NCBI GenBank assembly: GCA_902521995.1
Contig: CABYTO010000011.1
Coordinates: 1 to 56,287, forward strand
DNA from: an uncultured Prochlorococcus sp.
Lineage (GTDB): Bacteria; Cyanobacteriota; Cyanobacteriia; PCC-6307; Cyanobiaceae
Direction: 5' to 3'
Length of the DNA stretch: 56,287 nucleotides
The notes below the pieces were generated by a model, which saw only the letters and a list, made by a program, of their open reading frames with translations, was not told where the DNA came from and ran no database searches. The position numbers and the translations under genes were made by a program. Positions within the stretch are counted from its first letter, which is position 1, and each line of letters begins with the position of its first letter. This document shows positions 18,990 to 27,100 of this stretch, one piece after another.

Positions 18990-21893
18990 ATGGTTAATAA
19001 AGCTGATAGTAGTTTTGGAGAAGATAACTCAATTAATATCAGGGGAGCTCGTCAGCATAATTTAAAAAATATTGATCTTTCACTACCTAGAAATAAATTA
19101 ATAGTTTTTACAGGTGTAAGTGGAAGTGGTAAGAGTTCTCTAGCCTTTGATACTATCTTTGCTGAAGGTCAAAGAAGATATGTTGAAAGTCTTTCGGCAT
19201 ATGCAAGGCAATTTTTGGGTCAAGTAGACAAACCAGATGTTGACAATATTGAAGGTTTATCACCAGCTATTTCAATTGATCAAAAATCTACAAGTCATAA
19301 TCCTCGATCAACAGTTGGAACAGTAACAGAGATACAAGATTATTTAAGATTATTGTTTGGTCGTGCTGGTGAGCCGCATTGCCACCATTGCGGGGTTCCA
19401 ATTGCGCCTCAAACAATTGATGAAATGGTTGATCAAATTCTTCTTTTACCAGAAGGAACAAGATATCAATTGTTGGCTCCTGTTGTAAGAGGTAAAAAAG
19501 GAACACATACAAAACTAATAGGTGGACTGGCTGCTGAAGGATTCGCTAGGGTAAGAATCAATGGAGAGGTACGAGAACTTGCTGATAGTATTGAATTAGA
19601 TAAAAATCAAATTCATAATATTGAGGTAGTAGTTGATAGATTAATTGCAAGAGAAGGAATACAAGAAAGATTAAATGATTCCTTACAAACTTGTCTCAAA
19701 AGAGGCGATGGCTTAGCAATAGTAGAGGTTGTTCCAAAAAAAGGAGAAAACTTACCTTCCAACTTAGAGAGAGAAAAACTCTATTCAGAAAATTATGCAT
19801 GTCCTGTACATGGCTCTATTGTTGAAGAACTTTCTCCTAGATTATTTTCTTTTAATAGCCCATATGGGGCATGTCCAGATTGTCATGGGATTGGTTATTT
19901 GAAAAAATTTACTGCAGATAGAGTTATACCTGATAAAACATTGCCAGTTTATGCTGCAATAGCCCCTTGGAGTGAAAAAGATAATACTTATTACTTCTCT
20001 TTACTGTATTCTGTAGGACAAGCTTATGGTTTTGAATTAAAAACTCCTTGGAAAGATTTAAGTGATTTGCAAAAAAAAGTTTTACTTTTGGGATCAGATA
20101 AACCAATATTAATTCAAGCTGATAGTCGTTTTAAAACTTCTAGTGGTTTTGAAAGACCTTTTGAAGGGATCTTGCCAATGTTAGAAAGGCAATTGAATGA
20201 AGCCAATGGAGAATCAGTTAAACAAAAATTAGAAAAGTATCAAGAATTAGTTCCTTGTAAAACATGTTCCGGAAAAAGATTAAGACCTGAAGCTTTGGCC
20301 GTTAAACTTGGTCCATATAACATTACTGACTTAACTTCTATAAGCGTTTCTGAAACACTAAATCATGTAGAGCGCATCATGGGTTTAGGTAAGACAAAGA
20401 AGGAAAATATATCTTTATCAGAAAAACAAAAGCAGATAGGTGAATTAGTTTTAAAAGAGATTCGTTTACGTTTGAAGTTCTTAATAAATGTAGGTTTAGA
20501 TTATTTGACTTTAGATAGACCAGCTATGACTTTGTCAGGTGGTGAGGCTCAGCGTATTAGATTGGCTACACAAATAGGTGCAGGTCTTACTGGTGTTTTA
20601 TATGTATTAGATGAACCAAGTATCGGTTTGCATCAGAGAGACAATGACAGATTATTAGAAACATTAAAAAGCTTAAGAGACTTGGGAAATACTTTAGTTG
20701 TTGTTGAACATGATGAAGATACTATGAAGTCCGCAGATTATTTAGTAGATATTGGTCCTGGGGCAGGTGTTTATGGTGGGGAAATTATCGCTCAAGGATC
20801 TTATCAAGATGTTTTAAATTCAGAAAAGTCATTAACTGGAGCATATCTCAGTGGTAGGAAGTCGATTCCTACCCCAAAAGAACGTAGATCATCTGTAAAA
20901 AAAAGTTTAATTTTAAGTAATTGCTCTAAAAACAATTTAAAAAATATTTCTGTTGAATTTCCTTTAGGAAGATTAGTTTCTGTGACTGGTGTAAGTGGAA
21001 GCGGGAAGAGCACTTTGATAAACGAATTACTTCATCCTGCATTGTGTCATTCTCTAGGATTAAAAGTTCCCTTTCCTCAAGGTGTAAAAGAGTTAAAGGG
21101 TATAAAGGCAATAGATAAAGTTATCGTTATTGATCAATCTCCAATAGGAAGAACTCCAAGATCAAATCCTGCTACTTATACTGGTGCTTTTGATCCTATA
21201 AGGCAGATATTTACTGCTACAGTAGAAGCTAAAGCAAGAGGTTATCAGGCTGGTCAATTTAGCTTTAATGTTAAAGGAGGAAGATGCGAAGCTTGTAAAG
21301 GACAGGGAGTAAATGTTATTGAAATGAATTTTTTACCTGATGTGTATGTTCAATGTGAAGTATGTAAAGGAGCTCGTTTTAATAGGGAAACTCTTCAAGT
21401 TAAATATAAAGGTTTCAATATATCTGATGTTTTAGAGATGACTGTTGAACAAGCTGCAGAAACTTTCTCTGCGATACCTCAAGCTGCTGATAGATTATCT
21501 ACATTAGTCGACGTAGGATTAGGATATGTCAAATTAGGTCAACCAGCTCCTACATTATCTGGTGGAGAGGCTCAAAGAGTTAAGCTAGCTACTGAATTAT
21601 CAAAAAGGGCTACTGGAAAAACTTTATATTTGATTGATGAACCAACTACAGGGTTAAGTTTTTATGATGTTCATAAACTAATGGATGTTATACAACGTTT
21701 GGTAGATAAAGGAAATTCAGTTATTGTTATTGAACATAATTTAGATGTTATTAGATGTTCTGATTGGATTATCGATTTAGGACCTGATGGAGGGGATAAA
21801 GGCGGAGAAATTATTGCAGAAGGTATACCTGAGGATGTAGCTAAAAATCCTACAAGTCATACAGCAAAATATTTAAAAAAGGTTCTGAAATAA
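18990..21893 (+). CDS. uvrA: UvrA, excinuclease ABC subunit A
   Basis: UvrA is the damage-recognition ATPase of nucleotide excision repair and loads UvrB. The 967-residue protein holds two ABC ATPase modules, with Walker A GVSGSGKSS (42–50) and GVSGSGKST near 666, and signatures LSGGEAQRIRLA and LSGGEAQRVKLA. Zinc modules include CEACKGQG...CEVCKGA in the second half. In the first module the usual CxxC pair reads CPVH, followed by CPDC, so one cysteine ligand is replaced by His. The sequence is otherwise full-length and typical. Confidence 0.98.
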   Translation: MVNKADSSFGEDNSINIRGARQHNLKNIDLSLPRNKLIVFTGVSGSGKSSLAFDTIFAEGQRRYVESLSAYARQFLGQVDKPDVDNIEGLSPAISIDQKSTSHNPRSTVGTVTEIQDYLRLLFGRAGEPHCHHCGVPIAPQTIDEMVDQILLLPEGTRYQLLAPVVRGKKGTHTKLIGGLAAEGFARVRINGEVRELADSIELDKNQIHNIEVVVDRLIAREGIQERLNDSLQTCLKRGDGLAIVEVVPKKGENLPSNLEREKLYSENYACPVHGSIVEELSPRLFSFNSPYGACPDCHGIGYLKKFTADRVIPDKTLPVYAAIAPWSEKDNTYYFSLLYSVGQAYGFELKTPWKDLSDLQKKVLLLGSDKPILIQADSRFKTSSGFERPFEGILPMLERQLNEANGESVKQKLEKYQELVPCKTCSGKRLRPEALAVKLGPYNITDLTSISVSETLNHVERIMGLGKTKKENISLSEKQKQIGELVLKEIRLRLKFLINVGLDYLTLDRPAMTLSGGEAQRIRLATQIGAGLTGVLYVLDEPSIGLHQRDNDRLLETLKSLRDLGNTLVVVEHDEDTMKSADYLVDIGPGAGVYGGEIIAQGSYQDVLNSEKSLTGAYLSGRKSIPTPKERRSSVKKSLILSNCSKNNLKNISVEFPLGRLVSVTGVSGSGKSTLINELLHPALCHSLGLKVPFPQGVKELKGIKAIDKVIVIDQSPIGRTPRSNPATYTGAFDPIRQIFTATVEAKARGYQAGQFSFNVKGGRCEACKGQGVNVIEMNFLPDVYVQCEVCKGARFNRETLQVKYKGFNISDVLEMTVEQAAETFSAIPQAADRLSTLVDVGLGYVKLGQPAPTLSGGEAQRVKLATELSKRATGKTLYLIDEPTTGLSFYDVHKLMDVIQRLVDKGNSVIVIEHNLDVIRCSDWIIDLGPDGGDKGGEIIAEGIPEDVAKNPTSHTAKYLKKVLK

Positions 21894-22079
21894 GAAAAAC
21901 CTTGTTGTATTTCTTTTTATTTTAATTATTTCAGCAATACGAAATTCTTTTTTAAAGGGGCATAAAACTTTTCTATAACTGCTTTTTTCAAAATTTTTAT
22001 ATTAAAAAAATTCAAATCATAATGGTTTCTTAATATTTCATTAGAAAATTCAGCTTATTTGTATTAAAGGCCGTTGATC

Positions 22080-22085
22080 GGAGGT
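22080..22085 (+). promoter_or_regulatory. Strong Shine–Dalgarno site for sps
   Basis: GGAGGT precedes the ATG at 22093 with a 7-nt spacer. Most genes here have only weak purine-rich leaders, so this near-consensus site stands out and fixes the sps start. Confidence 0.8.
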
Positions 22086-22092
22086 TTATTGA

Positions 22093-23502
22093 ATGAGGTT
22101 GAAATTTTTACATTTACATTTACATGGTCTTATACGTTCTAAAAATCTTGAGTTAGGCAGGGATGCAGATACAGGAGGGCAAACACAATACGTTTTAGAG
22201 TTAATTAAAAGCTTGGCTAATACATCAGAAGTTGATCAAGTAGATTTAGTTACTCGTTTAATAAACGACTCTAAAGTAGACGATGAATATTCTCAAGAAG
22301 AAGAATTTGTAGAACCTGGAGTGAGAATTTTAAGATTCAAATTTGGACCTAATAAATATTTAAGAAAGGAATTGCTTTGGCCTTATTTAGATCATTTAAC
22401 TGAAAGATTAATTTCTTACTATAAAAAAAACAAAAAGCCTAATTTCATTCATGCACATTATGCAGATGCTGGATATGTAGGAGTAAAACTAAGTAAATCT
22501 TTAAACGTTCCTCTTATTTTTACTGGTCATTCTTTAGGAAGAGAGAAAAAAAGGAAATTGCTTGGTACTGGTTTAAAAAATAATCAAATAGAAAAACTTT
22601 ATTTCATAAGTAAAAGAATTGAGGCAGAAGAAAAAGCATTGAAGTCTGCAGATATTGTCGTTACAAGCACTAAACAAGAATCAGTGTATCAATATTCCCA
22701 ATATTCTTCTTTTTCACCTCACAAAGCTAAAGTTATTCCGCCTGGTGTTGATCATAATAAATTTCACCATATTCACTCGACAACAGAGACAGCTGAAATC
22801 GATAACATGATGAAACCTTTTCTCAAGGATTCTTCCAAACCTCCATTTTTGACTATTTCTAGAGCTGTACGAAGAAAAAATATTCCATCTTTGATTGAAG
22901 CTTATGGAAGATCTGAAAAATTAAAAAGAAAAACTAATTTAATTTTGATTTTGGGTTGTAGAGATAGTACTTCAAAACTTGACCCTCAACAAAAAGATGT
23001 TTTCAATAAAATTTTTGAAACAATTGATAAATATAATTTGTATGGAAAGGTAGCTTATCCAAAAAAACATCTTCCAAGTCAGATTCCTTCTTTATATAGG
23101 TGGGCTGCTAGCAGAGCTGGTGTATTTGTAAATCCAGCTTTAACAGAGCCTTTTGGTTTAACTCTTCTTGAAGCTTCTTCATGTGGATTACCAATAATAT
23201 CAACAAATGATGGAGGGCCTAAAGAAATTCGTTCAAAATGTGAAAATGGACTTCTAGTGGATGTTACTGATATTGATGAGTTGAAAGTTATTCTTGAAAA
23301 AGGAATATCAAATAATAAACAGTGGAAAGTATGGAGCAGAAATGGAATTGAGGGTGTTAACAGGCACTTTAGTTGGAATACTCATGTACGCAATTATTTA
23401 TCAGTTCTTACTGAAGAATTTTCAAGTTCAACTAGTTATTCTTCATCTGACATTAAACAAAGTTGTTTAAAAGGAAGCTCCTCACTTATAAAACCCCATT
23501 GA
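22093..23502 (+). CDS. Sucrose-phosphate-synthase-type glycosyltransferase (GT4, no phosphatase domain)
   Basis: A 469-residue GT-B glycosyltransferase. The N-terminal motif GRDADTGGQTQYV (22–34), LIFTGHSLGREKKRKLLG and the donor-site segment EPFGLTLLEASSCGLP place it with sucrose-phosphate and sucrose synthases. Such an enzyme would make sucrose-6-phosphate from a sugar nucleotide and fructose-6-phosphate, feeding the compatible solute sucrose. The C-terminal phosphatase-like domain found in longer cyanobacterial versions is absent, so dephosphorylation would need another protein. The last about 22 codons (Ser-rich tail) overlap the convergent 81-residue gene by 67 bp. Specificity for UDP- or ADP-glucose cannot be read. 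Confidence 0.85.
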   Translation: MRLKFLHLHLHGLIRSKNLELGRDADTGGQTQYVLELIKSLANTSEVDQVDLVTRLINDSKVDDEYSQEEEFVEPGVRILRFKFGPNKYLRKELLWPYLDHLTERLISYYKKNKKPNFIHAHYADAGYVGVKLSKSLNVPLIFTGHSLGREKKRKLLGTGLKNNQIEKLYFISKRIEAEEKALKSADIVVTSTKQESVYQYSQYSSFSPHKAKVIPPGVDHNKFHHIHSTTETAEIDNMMKPFLKDSSKPPFLTISRAVRRKNIPSLIEAYGRSEKLKRKTNLILILGCRDSTSKLDPQQKDVFNKIFETIDKYNLYGKVAYPKKHLPSQIPSLYRWAASRAGVFVNPALTEPFGLTLLEASSCGLPIISTNDGGPKEIRSKCENGLLVDVTDIDELKVILEKGISNNKQWKVWSRNGIEGVNRHFSWNTHVRNYLSVLTEEFSSSTSYSSSDIKQSCLKGSSSLIKPH

Positions 23503-23681
23503 TCAAATACCTCAGGATCAGGGTGAAGAATTAGTTGATTATTTTGAGTTTTCTTTAGTTTGAAGCCCTTCTTAGAGAGTTTTTTCATTAAGTTAGCAGT
23601 TTCTTCAAATCTTGAGGCCATTGCATCAAGACTTGAGCAGTCACTTGTTAATCCATTATCTTTCCATGTAAAAAAATTCAT
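23436..23681 (-). CDS. Uncharacterised 81-residue protein downstream of mraY
   Basis: A small soluble protein beginning MNFFTWKDNGLTSDCSSLD, with a helix-forming middle (AMASRFEETANLMKKLSKKGF) and a C-terminal segment with PDPEVFDQWGF. I do not recognise a domain, though it looks like one of the small conserved proteins of marine picocyanobacteria. It begins 10 bp after the mraY stop on the same strand, so co-transcription is likely. Its last 67 bases overlap the 3' end of the convergent sps gene. Amino-acid composition is that of a normal protein rather than an antisense shadow, and the ATG start is unambiguous. Confidence 0.72.
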   Translation of the reverse strand: MNFFTWKDNGLTSDCSSLDAMASRFEETANLMKKLSKKGFKLKKTQNNQLILHPDPEVFDQWGFISEELPFKQLCLMSDEE

Positions 23682-23691
23682 AACAAATTTT

Positions 23692-24780
23692 TCAAAGATT
23701 GATTCTTAAAACTATACCTAAAATTACGAGTAAAATGTTGATTTTCCAAAAATTTTCAACTATTTTTTGTTCTTTAACTCCTTTAAGTTCAAAATGGTGG
23801 TGAAGTGGAGCCATTAAAAATACGCGTTTACCACTGTGAAATAATTTTTTTGTAATTTTAAAAAACCCTACTTGAATCATTACTGATAATGACTCAATAA
23901 TAAATATTCCTGAGAAAATAGATAATGTAAAAACGCTATTGGTTAATAATGCTATAGAACCCAGAATTGCACCAATACTTAGAGATCCTGTATCACCCAT
24001 AAATATTTTTGCAGGATAACCATTGTACTTGAGAAATCCTAGGCATAAGCCGGACATTGAAAAACATAAGATGCTAAAAACAAAAAGTTCTTGCTGTTCT
24101 TTTATTAATATTTCTGTTCCTAATCCATAAAAGACAATCCCACTGCATCCAGCTGCTAATCCATCTAAGCCATCAGTCAAATTTACTGAATTACTTATGC
24201 CCACTAGTACTAAAAAAGAAATTGGCAATATGAAAATATTCATATTTATTCCCCAAGAGTCTGATACTGTTATTAATGGATTGATTAAATTTTTTTCATA
24301 GGCTAACAATATAAAAATTATTGATACTATACTTTGTAAGAGAAATTTTTCTTTTGTTTTTAAACCTGTATTTTTTTTGTTCTTAATACTTAAAAAATCA
24401 TCTAAGAAACCTGTAACAAAGAAACCAAAAATAGTAAGTAATAAAAGAAATAATTTTAGGGAACCTAAATTTATAGTTATTATCAAAAGAAAAATTAAAA
24501 AAGGAATTATCAAAAAAATTCCACCCATTGTTGGAGTATCACTTTTTTTGTAGTGATCAGCAGGACCTTCATTTCTTATGTTTTGAAGTAAATTTAATTT
24601 TCTGATTATTTCTAGACCATTCTTGGTTGCGAATAAAGAAATAAAAAAAAATAATATGAAAACTGCTAAAAAAATAAAATTATTAAAGAGATATGAGGTT
24701 GCTGTTAAAGCAAAAGTATTTAAAAATATTAACGATTTAAAGTTAAACTCTTTAATCTTCCCAATCATCTTCTGAAGCAT
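23692..24780 (-). CDS. mraY: MraY, phospho-N-acetylmuramoyl-pentapeptide transferase
   Basis: MraY transfers phospho-MurNAc-pentapeptide to undecaprenyl phosphate, giving lipid I for peptidoglycan. The 362-residue polytopic membrane protein (about ten hydrophobic segments) has PTMGGI, FLDDFLS, NLTDGLDGLA, FMGDTGSL and APLHHHFELKG, which include the catalytic aspartates and the His-rich loop. Two ATGs are possible (24780 and 24768). Both overlap the 3' end of the DUF3134 gene in a different frame, which suggests translational coupling. It is not in a mur/dcw cluster here. Confidence 0.96.
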   Translation of the reverse strand: MLQKMIGKIKEFNFKSLIFLNTFALTATSYLFNNFIFLAVFILFFFISLFATKNGLEIIRKLNLLQNIRNEGPADHYKKSDTPTMGGIFLIIPFLIFLLIITINLGSLKLFLLLLTIFGFFVTGFLDDFLSIKNKKNTGLKTKEKFLLQSIVSIIFILLAYEKNLINPLITVSDSWGINMNIFILPISFLVLVGISNSVNLTDGLDGLAAGCSGIVFYGLGTEILIKEQQELFVFSILCFSMSGLCLGFLKYNGYPAKIFMGDTGSLSIGAILGSIALLTNSVFTLSIFSGIFIIESLSVMIQVGFFKITKKLFHSGKRVFLMAPLHHHFELKGVKEQKIVENFWKINILLVILGIVLRINL

Positions 24781-25030
24781 CTTCTTCAGTTTTATAGTCT
24801 TCTTTTTCTCCCATTAGGGCTGAAAGTTCTTCTTCTTCTATAGTACTAATTTCTTGTGAGTCTCCTTCCTGTTCTGCAACCAATCTTCCAGTATTTTCAA
24901 GCCAAGATAGTAAATCAGGTTCATCTCTTAGTGGTAACACAGGAGCCGGATCATCTCTGTGATAGCAAGTTAAAGCAGGGTTGACTTCAGAAATTTCGTC
25001 CAATCTAAGTTTTAATTTATTTGAATCCAT
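24752..25030 (-). CDS. DUF3134 acidic protein (cyanobacterial, function unknown)
   Basis: The start is taken at the ATG at 25030 (MDSNKLKLR), giving 92 residues; an upstream in-frame extension to 25075 is unlikely to be used. The N-terminal half has the DUF3134 signature NPALTCYHRDDPAPVLPLR followed by PDLLSWLENTGRL. The C-terminal third is very acidic (EEEELSALMGEKED, then SEDDWED). Function is unknown. The stop lies inside the start of mraY (29-bp overlap in another frame), so expression is probably linked to MraY. Confidence 0.82.
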   Translation of the reverse strand: MDSNKLKLRLDEISEVNPALTCYHRDDPAPVLPLRDEPDLLSWLENTGRLVAEQEGDSQEISTIEEEELSALMGEKEDYKTEEDASEDDWED

Positions 25031-25084
25031 TAAAGGTTTTGTTCTATATATAAGATAATACATAATGATGCACACTTAAAAACT

Positions 25085-25279
25085 TTGTTTGATAAAGGAA
25101 ATTTAAAATATTTTTTTATTTGGCTAATTTCATTGTTGCTGTCAGGATTATTAAAACTTATTGGATATTTGAATCCCAATGTTTTAATAATTAATAACTT
25201 TCTTCTCTTAGTATTAGTTTTTGGTCCTGCTCTTTTAGTTACAATAGTATTAGTCTTTAATAAGTATTCGAATTCTTAA
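25085..25279 (+). CDS. Small membrane protein (64 residues), TTG start
   Basis: A 64-residue protein with two predicted transmembrane helices, about 9–29 and 36–58, separated by the loop GYLNPNVLI. It has a charged N-terminus (FDKGNLK) and a short C-terminal KYSNS. The start is a TTG at 25085; no in-frame ATG or GTG lies close by. It sits 54 bp downstream of the divergent DUF3134 start and 37 bp before argG on the same strand. I cannot name a family. It might be a false ORF, but the hydrophobic pattern and the position favour a real small membrane gene. Confidence 0.55.
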   Translation: MFDKGNLKYFFIWLISLLLSGLLKLIGYLNPNVLIINNFLLLVLVFGPALLVTIVLVFNKYSNS

Positions 25280-25316
25280 TTACGTTAAAAAATTTAAATT
25301 TATGGAGCAAATTTAG

Positions 25317-26531
25317 ATGCAGCAGGTAAAAAAAGTTGTACTAGCTTATTCTGGTGGCGTAGACACGAGCGTTTGTATTCCATATTTAAAGAATGAATAT
25401 GGAATTTCAGAGGTAGTTACTTTTGTAGCAGATCTTGGACAAGGAGAGGACTTAGAACTTATTAGACAAAAAGCTTTAAACTCTGGTGCATCTAAATCAA
25501 TCGTTGGCAATTTAATTAATAGTTTTGTTGAGAGATACGCTTTTCCAGCGATTAGAGCAAACGCACTATATTTAGATAAATATCCTTTATCTACTGCTCT
25601 TGCTAGGCCTTTAATTGCTGAAAATCTCGTAAATATTGCTAGAGAGATTAATGCCGATGCAGTAGCTCATGGATGCACCGGTAAAGGGAATGATCAAGTG
25701 CGGTTCGATTTAGCAATTAATGCTTTAGGTCCTGATTTAAAAATAATTACTCCTGCAAGGGAGTGGAATATGAGTAGAGAAGAGGCGATAGTGTATGGAG
25801 AAAAATTTGGTATACCTGCACCAGTATCAAAAAAATCACCATATTCAATAGACGTTAACTTACTTGGTAGGAGTATTGAAGCAGGTATATTAGAAGACCC
25901 AATGCAAGAAGCACCTGAGGATATATTCTCGATGACATCCTCGGTTGATAATTCACCTGATTACCATCAAGATATAGAAATTGTTTTCAAAAATGGATTT
26001 CCAGTTGGAATTAATGATGAATTTTTAACTCCCGTAGAGATTATTCAAAAAGCTAATGATCTTGCAGGTAATCACGGTTTTGGAAGAATAGATATGATTG
26101 AGGATCGAGTGGTAGGAATTAAAAGTAGAGAGATTTACGAAACACCTGGCCTCTTACTTTTAATCAAAGCTCACAAAGAATTAGAGAGCATAACATTAAA
26201 TCCTGATGTTATCGATTTTAAAGGAATAGTAGAAAAAAAATGGGGTCAATTAGTTTATCAAGGTTTTTGGTTTGGACCTCTTAAAGAAAGTTTAGATGCA
26301 TTTATATCATCGACTCAAACTTCAGTTAATGGAAGAGTAAAGATTAGACTTTTTAAGGGAAACGCAATAGTCATTGGGAGAATGTCGGAAAATAATTCAC
26401 TTTACAGGGAGGATTTGGCAACTTACAGTAAAGATGATGTATTTAATCATTCTTTAGCCGAGGGTTTTATTTATATGTGGGGTATGGCTAATAAAATATG
26501 GGCTGAGTTAAATTCAAAAACAAAAAATTAA
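25317..26531 (+). CDS. argG: ArgG, argininosuccinate synthase
   Basis: ArgG condenses citrulline and aspartate with ATP in arginine synthesis. The 404-residue protein carries the PP-loop [11 protein letters not shown] (about 10–20), [12 protein letters not shown] (about 120), [17 protein letters not shown] and a typical C-terminal domain. ATG at 25317. A four-codon mini-ORF (25302–25316) ends directly against this start. The next gene, rpsF, is convergent with only 9 bp between stops. A normal full-length family member. Confidence 0.97.
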   Translation: MQQVKKVVLAYSGGVDTSVCIPYLKNEYGISEVVTFVADLGQGEDLELIRQKALNSGASKSIVGNLINSFVERYAFPAIRANALYLDKYPLSTALARPLIAENLVNIAREINADAVAHGCTGKGNDQVRFDLAINALGPDLKIITPAREWNMSREEAIVYGEKFGIPAPVSKKSPYSIDVNLLGRSIEAGILEDPMQEAPEDIFSMTSSVDNSPDYHQDIEIVFKNGFPVGINDEFLTPVEIIQKANDLAGNHGFGRIDMIEDRVVGIKSREIYETPGLLLLIKAHKELESITLNPDVIDFKGIVEKKWGQLVYQGFWFGPLKESLDAFISSTQTSVNGRVKIRLFKGNAIVIGRMSENNSLYREDLATYSKDDVFNHSLAEGFIYMWGMANKIWAELNSKTKN

Positions 26532-26540
26532 CATTTAAGA

Positions 26541-26996
26541 TTATGCATTTTCTTTAGTTTCAGCATCATCTTTGCCTGGAGTTGAAGTATCTGCACTTGC
26601 TACTGGTTGTTTTTCTTTAGATTCAACTTGCGCATCTGGATTATTTTTGTTCTCTGATTGAGATGTACTTTTGTTCGAAGGCCTTGGGGTTGGCAAAGTA
26701 CCTTCTTGTTTAACAGTCATATATCTAATAACATCTTCACTTAGTCTCATTGCTTTTTCAATTTTAAAGATATGCTGTCCATCACCTTGATGACTTAGTT
26801 GTACGTAAATACCTTCTCTATGTTTTGCTATTTGATAAGCTAATCTTCTTTTACCTCTCATTTGACTATCAAGAATAGTAGCGCCAAATTCTTCTAAAAG
26901 TTTGTTGTATTTATCAATGTGATTAGTTACTTCATCTTCCGCAATGTCTGGGCGGAGGATATACATGGTTTCGTAATAAGATTGTTGATCGTTCAT
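26541..26996 (-). CDS. rpsF: Ribosomal protein S6 with a long polar tail
   Basis: S6 binds 16S rRNA with S18 in the platform of the 30S subunit. The start is taken at the ATG at 26996 ([17 protein letters not shown]), although a TTG four codons upstream is also open. The first about 100 residues are the S6 fold ([37 protein letters not shown]). The remaining about 50 residues are disordered and rich in Ser, Asn, Lys, Asp and Glu (151 in total), an unusually long tail. It sits 92 bp after aroE with a possible regulated leader. Confidence 0.94.
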   Translation of the reverse strand: MNDQQSYYETMYILRPDIAEDEVTNHIDKYNKLLEEFGATILDSQMRGKRRLAYQIAKHREGIYVQLSHQGDGQHIFKIEKAMRLSEDVIRYMTVKQEGTLPTPRPSNKSTSQSENKNNPDAQVESKEKQPVASADTSTPGKDDAETKENA

Positions 26997-27016
26997 AGTT
27001 TCAGACAAGGTCTTTG

Positions 27017-27070
27017 GCTCATAAATTGATGTGATGAGCGTCTGTTCATTACTTACGATACATTACGATA
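27017..27070 (-). promoter_or_regulatory. Putative rpsF leader hairpin and upstream direct repeats
   Basis: A 6-bp stem (GCTCAT/ATGAGC, 27017–27022 and 27034–27039) with an 11-nt loop lies 20 nt upstream of the rpsF ATG. Just upstream on the transcript strand, TATCGTAA occurs twice at a 10-bp spacing (27053–27060 and 27063–27070). Together they could be promoter/operator and leader elements. S6 operons are often autoregulated through leader RNA, but I see no specific match to a known S6:S18 site. Confidence 0.3.
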
Positions 27071-27100
27071 GGCAATTATTTGAAAAGTAGGATCATTTTT

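Noticed and set aside
21894..22079. A riboswitch or small RNA before sps
   Set aside because: I could not find a consistent stem structure or known aptamer; only the strong ribosome-binding site stands out.
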